The position numbers and the translations under genes were made by a program. This document shows, piece after piece, positions 46,600 to 59,230 of a DNA stretch of 64,000 nucleotides. Numbering within the stretch: the stretch's first letter is position 1; each line of letters opens with the position of its first letter. The DNA lies in NCBI RefSeq assembly GCF_001659605.2, contig NC_035161.2, positions 2,672,343 to 2,736,342 of the forward strand. Direction: 5' to 3'. This DNA comes from Manihot esculenta. Its lineage: Eukaryota; Streptophyta; Magnoliopsida; Malpighiales; Euphorbiaceae. The notes below the pieces were generated by a model. That model did no database searches. It saw only the letters and a program-made list of their open reading frames with translations, and had not been told where the DNA came from.

Positions 46600-47609
46600 G
46601 TTCTCAAAATTTTGGCCAGAAACCTGGACAGCCTGCAGTCAAGATGTTGGCTATCGTCGAATTCCTGAAAGGTTTACATCAAAAAGAGTACATGATTCAG
46701 ATAAGAAAACACTCTTCAGTTTACAAATTTTATAGTTGAAAAGTAGATATAGAAAAATAAAGGAAAAAGGAAGGTTATGTTTGATATGAATTATTGTTTT
46801 ATACAGGCTAAAAAAAACCAGAACTTCCACTGAACTCCCATGGAACTTTTGGTCTTAGCAGAGGTGAGTTTGGGATCGATGGAAAACAAAACATGAACAA
46901 TGAATTTCAAGTAGAATATTTTCAGGCACCTGAAGGAGATTTAGGAATAAAGCAACAACTTTGCCCTTAAGATTATCCATCCAATGATTTCATCAATGCA
47001 CAAAAAGGAACACAAATTCCATAGACAACATACTCAACCCAACTCATCATTTTTCCAACCAAATCAATTCATCCAAACATGCATAGGTACATTAAATACA
47101 TTTATAAGAGAAGAAAAAAGAAAGAAACATAGAGAGTCAAATAAAATGGATAAGTTTCCAAAATCAGCAGGCATTAATAATGATTAAACCAATTGCCATT
47201 TTTGTTAGCATATATTACCTGAAATAAGGCAGCAAACCATAATAAGGTAAAGAGACAAGATTCCAATTAGATGACATTTGGAGAAGGAAACTAATCAAAT
47301 GAAAAGGGTAAACTTCACCAATTTAAAAGTATTTATGCAAGCTCATATTTTCCATCAAGATCAAGTGATTTGGAGGGGGTGGGATGAAAAGAAAGAAAAC
47401 AGGAAATTATTGATAATAGAAAGAAACCCAGGAAAAGAAAAAGAGTTTGAAATTTTAAACAACCAAAAAAAATTAATGATAAAAGGATTATGCTATAATA
47501 TTAAAGGTAGGTACCTTAGATTGGCCAGGAAGATATGGATGTCAGATATACATTAAAAAAATCATCAGAATTTGAGGGGCAGAAAACAAAAGGGAGTTGA
47601 GGCTACACC

Positions 47610-47641
<32 letters not shown>

Positions 47642-48130
47642 ATTAAAAATGATTACCTGATTGATTATGGAGTCAAGGCTAAGATGATGATATGAACAAG
47701 ACCCACCACCTTCTCCACCAGCAACCTGACCCTGACCCAGACCCAGACCCAAACCCTTGATCAAATCTTGTTTCTTTATCTCTTTCTGTTAAATTCAACC
47801 AAAATGGCAATAACCCACTTGTTCCAGTCAGAAAAATTGAGGCTAAAACACCTTCAATGCCCTCCTCCTCCCTCTCTCTCTTCTCCTCCTCCTTGTTTGT
47901 TTTAGCCCAAAATGATATGATGATGTTTAATTGATTAAGAGAAGATTACAAAAAGCAGAGCATTATTTTCTCATATATCATTTCCAAGCTCTCAAAGAAA
48001 AACAAAGTAAGGTTAAAAGGAGATGATTGTGGAATTGTGAGGGGCCCAGAATTGGATGGAATCTTTGAAGAATGAAGGAAAAAAGATAAAAAAAAAAGCA
48101 ACACAGACACAGAGAGCTCTCTCAACACAA
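46600..48130 (-). other. Probable 5' UTR and leader intron of the WRKY2-like gene
   Basis: Upstream of the start codon the minus strand shows an acceptor-like TTGACTGCAG ending near 46634 and a donor-like CAATCAGGTAATC near 47656. These suggest a roughly 1-kb leader intron and a GA-rich first exon (about 47657-48130, including a GA-rich tract opposite 47858-47897). Arabidopsis WRKY2-type genes also carry leader introns. Transcript data would be needed to fix the ends. Confidence 0.5.
47611..47638. repeat. GA microsatellite
   Basis: About ten GA units with one interruption lie close to the inferred donor of the WRKY2 leader intron. Confidence 0.9.
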
Positions 48131-48640
48131 AAGCTTACACATTTCCCTTTAGATTTTGATTCTACAGTAGCATTCAACTAATCATTCCTTGTTTTGAACT
48201 GGGCTCTTGTATTCCCTTTAAATCAAAACCATTTGGGTATTCACATCAACCAATAACACATTGCCATGTGGGTGACATAGTGTAAGAGCTTATTGGTTGG
48301 AGTTGCAAGATTTGATAAGATAGAGTTGCAGTAGATTGTTTGCCTCTGCTTTTAAAATAGGAATAATTGATATTATAATAGCAAATTATAAATATGTGTA
48401 ACACTTGTTAGCTATATCCTTTGAATGTGAAAGATGTTATAACCAATTTCCAGTTCAGCCTCCTTTTCAGTTTGTTACACTTCTCAAAATCTATTAATTA
48501 CCTTTCTAATTTTAGTTTAGATAATTGGGTACTCATCTATTTTCCCTGTTTTTTCTAACTAATGATATACAATCTCATCACTCTTACTCAAATTTCACTT
48601 TCTTCACCTTCAATCAATTACAATTCTAACCCATCAGACT
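48131..48640 (-). promoter_or_regulatory. Upstream region of the WRKY2-like gene
   Basis: The stretch lies between the inferred leader and the first MITE. It is AT-rich. No clear TATA box position or W-box cluster could be assigned by eye. Confidence 0.35.
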
Positions 48641-49099
48641 AGGGGTGAGCATTCGGTCGGTTCGGTTTAAAATCAAATCGAATCGAATAAATCAAAAATC
48701 GAATTTTTAGTGTTTATGAAAACCGAATCGAACCGATTTTGGTCAGAAGCCGAATCGAACCGAACCGGTTTGATTCGGTTCGATTCGGTTTAATCGGTTT
48801 CAATTTTTAATAATTTTTTTATTTTTTACACTTTATTTTTAATATTTTAAAATTTAATTAAAATATTTTAATCTTAATATGATTTAATTTCTCTATATTA
48901 TTGAAAAAACATATTATTATCACTAATCGGTTCGGTTCGATTTTTTCAGTTTTTTTCTGATCAAAACCGAACCAAACTGAAATAACCGAAATTTCTAAAA
49001 TTAAAAACCGAACCGAAATATATAAAAAATCGAACCAAATTTTTAAATCAATTCGATACAGTCGATTTTTTCAATTTAAACCGAATACTGCGCACCTCT
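48641..49099. mobile_element. TTCGGTTCGG-type MITE, copy A
   Basis: It starts AGGGGTGAGCATTCGGTCGG and ends with the imperfect inverse ACCGAATACTGCGCACCTCT. Many CGGTT/AACCG and CGATT/AATCG words occupy both subterminal zones around an AT-rich middle. CCATCA occurs both before (48631-48636) and after (49100-49105), possibly a worn target duplication. It is about 90% similar to the copy at 54840-55310 by eye. Confidence 0.82.
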
Positions 49100-49429
49100 C
49101 CATCAACAATTGTTGATTGCTTGCTTGATTTGCTTTCTTAAAACATTTTCCTGGGTATTATTATTATTATTATTGATGCTGACTTGTCCATAAATCTAAA
49201 TACGTAAAAAAAAAATTCATAATTTTAGTCATATTCATTTCAAAATATATAATTTAATTTTTATCAAAATAACATTAGTGTATCGTAACGTTAGCAAATA
49301 AGCGATAAGTAAAATATTTTATTCATTTTTATTTTAAAATTTGTAATTTAATTTATATTAAATTAATATATGTATATGATTTTCATATCAATATTTCTGA
49401 ACGCATATAAAAATTATTATTAGAGAGAG

Positions 49430-49930
49430 TATATATCAGTTTGAATTGAAAAATTAAATCGAATCGATTAATTTCTGTTTAATAGTTCGGTTAATCAGAA
49501 TATTCGGTTTGGTTTTATTACTATTTTCTTACTTATTCGATTTTTGATTCGGTTCGATTTAAATGTGAAATAACTGACAAATCGAATAATCGATTTTATA
49601 TATATTTTTATTATGTGAAACACTGATTTTATACGTATTTTTTAAATTTACATGAATTTATATGATTTTTTAAATATTATTATTATATATTTAGATAATA
49701 TTTATTAGTAAATTTATGTAAAATATTTATTAAATTATTCTACTCAAATTAGAAGTAAAAAATTTAAAAAAATTACAGATTTTAATTTAAAGTAATCAAA
49801 TCGAATCGATTTTTATCGATTCGATCCGATTATATTTTTATAATTAATTTTTTTAATTTTTAATAATTTTACAACTTAATTTTTAATTTTTTTAATTCAA
49901 ATTCGATTCGATTTGAAATTAAACCACGCT
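49430..49930. repeat. Diverged copy of the TTCGGTTCGG-type MITE
   Basis: The words AATCGAATCGATT, TTCGGTTTGGTT, TTGATTCGGTTCGATT and GATTCGATTTGAAATT recur around an AT-rich middle, but the terminal GGGGTGAGC is lost. Ends are approximate. Confidence 0.5.
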
Positions 49931-50852
49931 TTCCTAATTATTACTATTTGCCCTAATTATTACTATTTGCTATCGATGTAATATCAGAAGTGTACAAATT
50001 GAATCACAATTTTAAAGTAAAAAATCAGCAAAAATAAAAGATTTTTTTATTAAAGTTCCTTACATAGTCATTGTTTTCTAAAATCCAATTAAATTAAAAC
50101 ATTCTTTATTAGATTAAATCAAACTCTTTATTTGTTTAAAAAAATATTAGTCAATTTATTTTAATTTTAAATATTTATATTATTTAAAGTTTTTATACTA
50201 CTTATCTCTAATATTTATTATTTATAATTTTAATTATTCATATTATTTAGTTTATTTTACTAAAATTACTATAAACCAGTTAATTAACATATTTTTTTAA
50301 CTAAAAATTTAATAAAGGTAAAAAAAAAATAATTTTATTAAAGGATAATATTTATAAAAATTCTGAACTATGATTTTTTTACAATTATACTGTTAATTTT
50401 TTTTCGATAAAAATACTCAATTACTAACAGTATTGATATTTTTACAATTATACCCTCCATATGTATTTTCATTAAAAATTAATATAAAAATCTAATTTTA
50501 TCATAAAAAATTTCTCAATTAATAAAAAAAAGTCTTAATTAGTGTAATATTTAAATTAAAAGCAAATATAGTATTTTTTTTGTCTCGTGATTAAATATTC
50601 GGTTCAAGGCAAGTAAAGAGATGCAAATGGTTGAAATAATTCTATTTAGAATTTTGTTTGTTAATTTAGAATTTTTTTTTATATTGAACTAGGTTTTTGT
50701 ATTAATTTTTAACAAAAGTATAAACGGATGGTACAATTATAAAAAAATCGTTAGTATAGAATATTTTTTTGAAAAATTAAATTAAATTAGTGTACAATTA
50801 TAAAAACAAAATTGTAAAATTTAAAATTTTTATGGATATTTTTTTTATAAAA
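49931..50852. other. AT-rich spacer, nothing recognised
   Basis: Homopolymer A/T runs and short words only. Confidence 0.6.
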
Positions 50853-51243
50853 TGATGATCGCTTGATTTTCCAGCCCGTTACGAGGCCGGACCCATGAGA
50901 CAGCACTAATTCGAGGGTCGTTAAGTTTTTTAAATGGCCGGTCCAGACCATTCGGCCTTAAGACCCGACCTCTCCCAGGCCTTAGTCTCTTCAACTCTAG
51001 CCTGGTCATGAGGAAGAAGGATAACCGGTCCATTTGTCTAATAGGTCCGTCCGCATGCGCGCCAAAAAGGAATTAAATGGCCGTTCAACATGGAACAGAC
51101 GCCCGATATTTTAGTACGTATGTATCCGTATGGTAGAGACAGGTGGCCCAATAATGGCGAGACCTTTAGATGTTACGCCCTCTGCCATCATCAAGACAAG
51201 CTGACTCAATCATTATAAAATCCTATATTTTATCAGACCATCA
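50853..51243. mobile_element. Small solo LTR related to the Tat-like LTR
   Basis: It begins TGATGATCGC, ends GACCATCA and is flanked by TAAAA on both sides (50848-50852 and 51244-51248). Its middle contains GCATGCGCGCC, GTACGTATGTATCCG and AGAGACAGGTGGCCC, matching in order the core of the 498-bp LTRs at 32866 and 41860. It is shorter (391 bp), and no internal element is present. Confidence 0.85.
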
Positions 51244-51679
51244 TAAAATATATAAATATTTTAATTAAATAAAGATTTTAATTAAATTTAAAAAAAAATA
51301 AATAGTTAATTTTAATAAAATATAAGCACTTATAACTTCCCGTAAACTAACGGTATTAACAGTAATTATTGCAACAAAATGCGAAAATCATAAAGGTTAA
51401 CCCATCAATGAAAAGGGAATCTATAAAAGAAAAATTACTTAAAAATAAATAAACTAAAGGTATTAATCTCAACATAATTATTGGAGAATTTGAAAATATT
51501 CCAACAGAAAGACAAAAATTTCAAATGTTAATTCTATGAAATTGAAAATGGAAATCATATGACTAAACAACATTTATATATAATTAATTTTATTTTTTTA
51601 AGTGTTTTTATATATAATTAATTTTATTTTATAAAATTATCTAGAATGATTTAATTCAGTTGCTAAACTCATTTATTAA

Positions 51680-52095
51680 GGTTTGAGTAATGTAGATTCT
51701 GGTCGATTCGGTTTAAAATTGAATAATAATTAAAATTTTAGAGTTTGTAAAAATCGAACTGAATTAATTTTAGATAGAAATAATTTAAATCGAATCGATT
51801 TAATTCGATTTGATTCGATATATTCAATTTGACTTTTTAATGGATTTTAATTTTTAACGCCTTATTTTAGTATTTTAAAATTTAATTGAAATATGTAAAT
51901 ATTTAGTTATAGTTTTAATATTTTTATGTTATCAAAAATAATATACTATTATTACAAATCGGTTCGATTTGATTTTATCAATTTTTTTATTAAAATTAAA
52001 TCGAACTGAAATAACTAAAATTTATAAAAATAAAAATTAAATCGAATTGAAAAAAATAAAAAATTAAATTGAATTTCTGAATTAATTCTGAGAAA
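51680..52095. repeat. Diverged copy of the TTCGGTTCGG-type MITE
   Basis: The copy opens near GGTCGATTCGGTTTAAAATTG. The order of AATCGAATCGATT, the AT-rich middle and AATCGGTTCGATTTG parallels copy A. The distal end is worn. Confidence 0.55.
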
Positions 52096-52851
52096 CCTAT
52101 ATAAAAGGTATTATAATTTTTTATATATATATAAAAGAAAGATAATTTTGTTTTATAATGTTTTAAGGTGATATTGCTCATGGCGTTGCCATGTACCAAC
52201 TTCATGTAAATTTGCCAAAATAATTTATTTAATTTCATTAAAATTTCTATTTTCGTTAATTAGTTATTTAATATTATTAAATTACTAATTTCCAAATAAT
52301 GTATATGTATTTTATAAATTATTTAATGATTATCCTTATAATACTGTGATAAGTAATCAGCCTGGGAAAAGTCCTGCACGTTGGAGAGTTGGTAATGGTA
52401 ATTCTATTGAAGTAATAGACTATAGCTTATCCCAAGCTTAGCCGGCAATTTGCCAACTAATGCTCACTAGATCATCATTGATTCACATAAGAGAAATGTT
52501 AAAAATAATCAATTTTAATTATTTGATATTTTATTTTATTCGTTGAAAAGTATTTTATTATGAATTTTTTAAATTTAATTATTAATTATTATTTTTTTCA
52601 CCAATAATATTGAAGAGTGTGGTATTGATCAACTTGAATTCATTAAAAATTTATAAGGGCATGGCCACATTCTGCTCAAGCTTAAAATATTGCTAAAATT
52701 GAATTATGAAAATGGAGAAAGGATAATCTGAAAAAATAATAATGGGTCCTGTAGAAATTAAAAAATATATAAAATAAAAGATAAGTGGTTGTACAATTTT
52801 CTACTTTAAATGAAATTGAATATTTGATTCAGAGCAAATATTATTCAATCT

Positions 52852-53308
52852 GCGCACTATTCGGTTTAAATCAAAAAAATTGATTTAATCGAATTAATTT
52901 AAAATTTTAATTTAATTTTTTATTCATTTCGATTCGATTCGATTTTTAATTTTAAAATTTTCTATTATTTTAGTTCGGTTTGATTGATCATAAAAAATTA
53001 AAAAAAATCAAATCGAACCGATTAACGATAATCGCATGTTATTTTCAATAATACAATGAGATTAGATCATATTAAAATTAAAATATTTCAATTAAATTTT
53101 AAAATACAAAAAATAAAACTTAAAAAATAAAAAATTTATTAAAAATTTAAATTGATCAAACCGAATTGAATCAGATCGATTCAATTCGATTCGATTTCTG
53201 ATCAAAATCTATTCGATTCAATTTTCATAAATACCAAATTTTTAATTTTAGATTTATTCAGTTCGTTTCGATTTTGAATCGAACCGATCAAATGTCCAAC
53301 CCTACTCA
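52852..53308. repeat. Diverged copy of the TTCGGTTCGG-type MITE, opposite orientation
   Basis: It opens with GCGCACTATTCGGTTTAAAT, which parallels the right end of copy A in inverse, and closes with GAACCGATCAAATGTCCAAC. Words such as AATCGAACCGATTAACG lie inside. Hence it is inverted relative to copy A. Confidence 0.6.
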
Positions 53309-53674
53309 CTCACTGTGATAACTTTACTCTTTAATGGACTAATTCGATACGAATAATATTTAATTTCAGTCCAGTGGATTTAGGATACCTCTAGTTATTT
53401 TATATATATAAAAAACAACTAATATTTTCAACTAAGACCTTAATGTAACCATGTCAAACAAGGAAATGATTTAAACAATGAGAAGAATATGTAATGAAAT
53501 GAACCAAAAACTTGGTTTGAACATGTAACCAGAATGTGCCAATTGGACAGAAAATGCATTGCAATAAAGGATTATGCTGTCTTTTTCTTTTTCTTTTTTA
53601 TTTTATAAATAAAAAATTAGAAAAACAGCTTATTATTGTAAGAGAGACTAAACCATGGTCATTAGACCATCTTT

Positions 53675-53696
53675 AAAAAAAAAAAAAAAAAAAAAA
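53675..53696. repeat. A22 homopolymer
   Basis: An uninterrupted run of about 22 A residues in intergenic DNA. Confidence 0.85.
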
Positions 53697-54012
53697 TCCA
53701 ATTTATAGCTTATTATGTTAGCTGTTTGACATCAATGGACATGGAGTGAGAACTATCATATATATCCATTTGTCACTTGGAAAAAAATAAAATCATTTTA
53801 TCTTTCAAATTTGAAGCCATGTGTATGTTAAATTATTTTTTTATTCATTAAATTACTCATATTTTTATTTAAAAAAATTAAAATTTTAATTTTTAATAAT
53901 AAATATTAATTTTATATTTCAATATTAAATTACTAGTCATTAGATTATTAAAATAATAAAAAAATAATCAACATTTATTATTAAATAATTATGTAAATTT
54001 AATATTTTTTAA

Positions 54013-54036
54013 ATATATATATATATATATATATAT
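54013..54036. repeat. TA microsatellite
   Basis: About twelve AT/TA units in AT-rich intergenic DNA. Confidence 0.85.
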
Positions 54037-54099
54037 TGTAAAATTGGTTAATTTAATTTTGAATTGAATAGAAAAATTCAAATAAATTGGATGAAAATT

Positions 54100-54410
54100 T
54101 TAATTTGAGAAAAATTAAATAAAGGTAATCATTCTGTCGTTGATTCAAAATCGAATTAAATAAATTAAAAATTAAAATTTTAATATTTATAAAACTGAAT
54201 TAATTTTGAATACAACTAGACTAATTCAATTTAATTCAGTTGGATATCACTTTTTATTTTTTACTGTTAATATTTTAAAATTTAATTAAAATATTTTAAT
54301 TTTAATTATAATATAAATTATTTATATTATAAAAAATATTAAACTATTTTTAGTTTGATTTTTTTGATTAAAATCATACCAAGCAAATATTTTTAATGTT
54401 GAAATTGTTA
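54100..54410. repeat. Strongly decayed copy of the TTCGGTTCGG-type MITE
   Basis: The order of motifs (CATTCTGTCGTTGATTCAAA, GTTTATAAA-like text, an AT-rich middle) follows copy A, but most CG-containing words have mutated to TG/CA. Ends are uncertain. Confidence 0.4.
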
Positions 54411-54839
54411 AATATTTATTAAATTTATTTATATTGATTTTAAGTTTAAGATGACTTTAAAAAAAAAAGAGTTTAAGGTGAGATGACTGAAAAATAAATT
54501 GATGGACTTTTTATTTTAATTTTCAATTTTTTTTGTTATTTTTATATTTTCAAAGAATTATTTTTATATCTAATGGTGCTTTTCTATAATTTTATCTCTT
54601 TCTAAGTGAAGTAAGGACTTCGAGCACTTTGCCTAATAAAAAGACTCACAAAGAAACGACTCTAATTTTACCTGAAATAAATTTTTTCGTATTATAAAAA
54701 TTAAGTAATAATTATTTTATATTTTATTATAAAAATCATATTTTATTATTTTTATATATTGAAGAGCTTAATAAATACTCCTTGATCATGTTAAATTTTT
54801 TGGCACAAGCTCTCCAAACTAAGCATGCAGAAAAACTTG

Positions 54840-55310
54840 TAGGGGTGAGCATTCGGTCGGTTCGGTTCAAAACCGAACCGAACCGAATAAACCAAAAACT
54901 GAAATTTTAGTGTTTATGAAAATCGAACCGAATCGATTTTGATCAGAAACCTAATCGAACCGAACCGGTCTGATTCGGTTTGATTCGGTTCGGTTTGATC
55001 GATTTCGATTTTTAATAATTTTTTTATTTTTCACACTTTATTTTTAATATTTTAAAATTTAATTAAAATATTTTAAATTTAATATAATTTAATTTCTCTA
55101 TATTATTGAAAAAACATATTATTATCACTAATCGGTTCGGTTCGGTTTTCTCAGTTTTTTTCTAATCAAAACCGAACCGAACCGAAATAATCAAAATTTT
55201 TGAAATTAAAAACCAAACCAAATCGAAATATATAAAAAATTGAACCAAATTTTCAAATCGATTCTATTCGATCGATTTTTTCAGTTTGAACCGAATACTG
55301 CTCACCCCTA
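54840..55310. mobile_element. TTCGGTTCGG-type MITE, copy F (best preserved)
   Basis: It starts TAGGGGTGAGCATTCGG and ends CCGAATACTGCTCACCCCTA, giving clear terminal inverted repeats (TAGGGGTGAGCA against TGCTCACCCCTA). Dense CCGAACCGAACC and GATTCGGTTTGATTCGG words flank an AT-rich centre. No coding capacity and no clear target duplication were seen. Confidence 0.88.
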
Positions 55311-55424
55311 ACAAAAAGGAAGAAAAGAGCGAGAGAGGAGTTAATAAACAAAGAGATAGGTAGGATTTTTGCTGCTGGCTTGTCTCTTTCTTTTGTATTT
55401 TGCTAAACTTATTGCAGGGTTCTT

Positions 55425-55890
55425 TGGAGTGCTCGATTCTTTTGTAAATTAAATTAAATTGAATAAATTAAAAAATAAATTTTTAGTATTTATAAAAATT
55501 AAATTGAATTAAGTTTGAGCGGATAAAATTCAATCTGTTTGATTCAGTTCGATTCTATTCAATTTGTTATTGCACAATTCTTTCGATTCAATTTGTAGAC
55601 TTTTTATTTTTTACCCTTTAATTTTATTTTTAATATTTTAAAATTTAATTAAAATATTTTACTTTTAATTATAGTCTAATCTATTTATATTATAAAAAAT
55701 AATATATTATTATTACTAATCGGTTCAATTAATTTTTTTTTTAAATTTTTTATCATCAAAATCGAAATCAATTGAAATAATTAAAATTTTTAAAATTAAA
55801 AATTAAACCAAATTAAAATAAATAAAAAATTAAATTAAAATTTTAAATTAATTTAATTTGATCCGTTTTTTATTTAAATTCAATACGCCA
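55425..55890. repeat. Decayed copy of the TTCGGTTCGG-type MITE
   Basis: It has the same order of sub-motifs as copy F (GTATTTATAAAAATT, GTTTGATTCAGTTCGATT, an AT-rich middle, AATCGGTTCAATT) just 115 bases after it. Termini are lost. Confidence 0.5.
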
Positions 55891-58760
55891 AGTATTTCGT
55901 TTGGATATATTGCTATCATGTTGCATTTGCTGGGATGCTAAAAGCGTTGTGTTAGTCTGCTTGCTGTTATAATTTTGAATTATGATGGGGCTGGTCAAAC
56001 CATATAACAAAAATTAAAAATATTAAATTTTATTTTTCAATTTAAAAATACATTTAATTTATTATTAAAAAGTTAAATATATTTAAATAAATTCAAATAT
56101 ATTAAGTAGAATGTAGTTTGATGATTTTATTTGATATTTTAATAAGAAAAAATTATTATTTAATCTTTATACTATAATAAAACTCACTAGTTAATTTTTT
56201 AATTTTAAAAAATATATTAAAATATTTTTTATATTTTAAAAAATCTATTAGTTAATTTAAATATTAATTTTAATCATTAAATATTATAAAAAAATATTTT
56301 TATATGGAGATATTAATTAATAATTTTTTTAAAAATATAAGAAACTAATTAATAAAATTTTAAAATAATAAAATATTTAATAATAAAATTAACGAAACGA
56401 CTAATTAATAGATTTGTTAAAACATTATGAATATTTTAATATATTTTTTAAAATTGAATAATTAGTTAATAAGTTTTCACATATTATAAAAATTAAATAC
56501 TAATTTTTTTTAATAATAATTAAATTAAAAAATAAAATTTAATATTTTTAACCTTTCATAGATAATTTAAGGATACACTTAGTTTTTTTTTTAGCCATTT
56601 TGGAGGGGTGATACATAGTGGGTTTGGGTTAAGAAGGGCTCAAGAAAATAGCCCAGCAAATAAAGAAGAAAAAAAAAAAAGGTGTAATGTGAGAAGTGTG
56701 TCCTAAAGGAGACAATTTAATTTTAATTAATAAAATTTATTAATATACTTTTAAAAAGGGGGAATTGTCAATTCAACCCTATATTTTTGTTAGAATTGTA
56801 AAATTTTATAAAATTTAGTGTTAAATTTGCAATTTTTTTATTAATAAAGATGGGTATTAAAAAAATCTCAAACTCCTAATTTATATTTATATCCAACTCT
56901 TTAAATTTTAAATGATAAATTTAAAATTTTTTTTAATTTTTTATAATTATAGTTAAGTGTATTAAATTAAATTTAAAAAAATAAAAATAATAAATTATAA
57001 TATAGTGTTTAAAATTTTATATTATTAATAAAATATATAATTCTTTAATTTAAATTTTATATTAAAATTAAATATATCTTATATTTATTATATGTAATAT
57101 TAAATATATTATAAATGTTTATTACAAATAAATTTATATTATATAAAATCACATATAAATACTGTATATTAAAATATTTCATTGTTTTGTTTATACTCAA
57201 TATTATAAATCATGTGTATATTTTTATATTTAAAAAAGTTTACTTTCTATTAATAATATTCTAAATAAAATAAAATATTATATGTTTTAAATTATAAAAT
57301 TTTATTTTTTTATATTTTAAATTTTTATATTATATAAAAGAGAAAATAGAGCCTAAATAATAGGATTTAAAAATGATATTATTATAATAAAAATATATAT
57401 TTAAAAACTATATTATAATTTATTATTAACTTTTTTAAATTTAATTTAATATTTTTTACTATAATTATAGCAAATTGAAAAAATTTGACTTCATCATCCA
57501 AGATTTAAAGTATTTTTATTTTTGAATTGAAAATTGAATATTGGGAGAGTAAAACCGAGACTTTTCAAATATATTCAGATACACTTACCACTAAGTTAAG
57601 CATGCGAACGTTAAAATTTAAAGTATTAAATATAAATATAAATTATTGTAAATATTTAGATTTTTTTATTTAATAACCTTAATAAAAAATATATAATTAA
57701 GAAAATTATAATTTTCTGAAGAAAGAGGTAGAAAAGAAAATGAAATAGAAAAAATTATGAAAATTAAATTTTAATTAATTAAAAGGTTTTATTAAAATAA
57801 AAAATAGTAATATTTCCTTTAAGCATATTTTAGCCATGCTTATTTCAATATTAGGTGGAGAGATGACTTGCTAGACAATATCTTGCAAGATAATCTAGAT
57901 TGGGAACATGGCAGCCTAAAATCTTGCTAGACATTTTCTGCTAGATGTTTCCATTATTGCTAACTCCTTTACCCAATTTTCCTTTTTTTTTTTTAATTTC
58001 AAGATTTCTAATGAATTAGATTTGTTTGAAAAAAAGAAAAGTGGTAGTGAAATTGTCAAAGGCTAGATGAGAGTATGGGACATCCCAATGATTAGATAGA
58101 TTTGGTTTTATATGCAAAATTAAATTTCATATAAAAAGATTGATGGAAAGGCAAAGGCAAAGCAGAATTATTAAGACATACATATCTTAAATATGATTAT
58201 GCAAGCACTAGCTAGAGATTTTTTGTCAAAAACATCATTTGATTTTCTTAAATAAGACAAATTCATACATTAATTGCTGTCTAAAATCATTAATTTTTTA
58301 TTATGAATTAATTAACTTCAAATCAAGTAGAAGAACATGCACACTATCTTAGGAATCACAAGGAAATGAAAAGAAATTTTCTTTAGTTGAACATGTTAGG
58401 GTTTGTCTGCTTTTGGTTCATGTATCACATTCTGTTTTTTGTCAACAAAAGCTATGCTTTATTTATGACTTAGGCACAAGATCCTTTGCTTTTCCTTTGA
58501 AATAAAGCACCGCTTGTTAACTAATAATTTAGTGATGCTTTACATTTTATCATTTAAAAATTTTATTTTTTATAATTCTTTTTTCTTTAAAATTTGGGTG
58601 ATGCATCAATAATAATAAAATAATAATATTATTATTATTAATAGAATTAGTAATATTTTTTTAAAAAATAACACATGCAATGGGAAACAGGTGTTTCACA
58701 TATTTCTATTCTAGCATATAGATATAATAATCATGATTGCCGTACTTTTAACATCTAAGA
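55891..58760. other. AT-rich intergenic spacer, nothing recognised
   Basis: Long A/T runs and short scattered repeats. No open frame longer than about 60 codons shows a family resemblance. Confidence 0.6.
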
Positions 58761-58761
58761 T

Positions 58762-59230
58762 AAGGTTGGATCATGAAAAAAGAAACAGGTCTGAAACTCA
58801 ATAAGATTCATTAAACATACCGACCTATCAACGTATCATCCAGCCTGTGACCAAGGCAGACCGAACTGGCCCAAGACTTGGATCCACTAGAGAGAGTCTA
58901 ACTCATATGACCGCTGGCTTTCTGGCATCCGGTTTAAGGTCGGATCATGGAAAAAGAAACATGTCTGAAACCCAATAAGATCCATTAAACAAGCCGACCC
59001 ATCAGCATGTCATCCGATCTGTGATCAAAGCAGGCTGGATTGGTCCAAGACTTGGATCTACTAGAGTGAGAATAGCTCATGTAATGTAATGGAAAGTAGG
59101 AAAGCATCTCCAGTTATATCACAACCCTAACAGTATGCGTGTCAAAAGGAAATTAAATGATAACTTGATGAAAATAGATCGAAAAATACGTCTATATATA
59201 TGAATCTGCGTAATAAAAATAGGTGGTTAT
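58762..59230. repeat. LTR-like piece with a 174-bp tandem duplication
   Basis: Two copies of a segment start at 58762 and 58936 (AAGGTTGGATCATG and AAGGTCGGATCATG) and share CAAGACTTGGATC near their ends. After them, GTATGCGTGTCAAAAGGAAA, GTCTATATATATGAATCTGCG and AAAATAGGTGG follow in the order of the core of the Tat-like LTRs. It is probably a decayed LTR with an internal duplication. Termini were not found. Confidence 0.55.

Noticed and set aside
57560..57615. tRNA-like words near CACTTACCACTAAGTTAAG
   Set aside because: No cloverleaf with A and B boxes in order could be formed; similar words are frequent in degenerate plant repeats.
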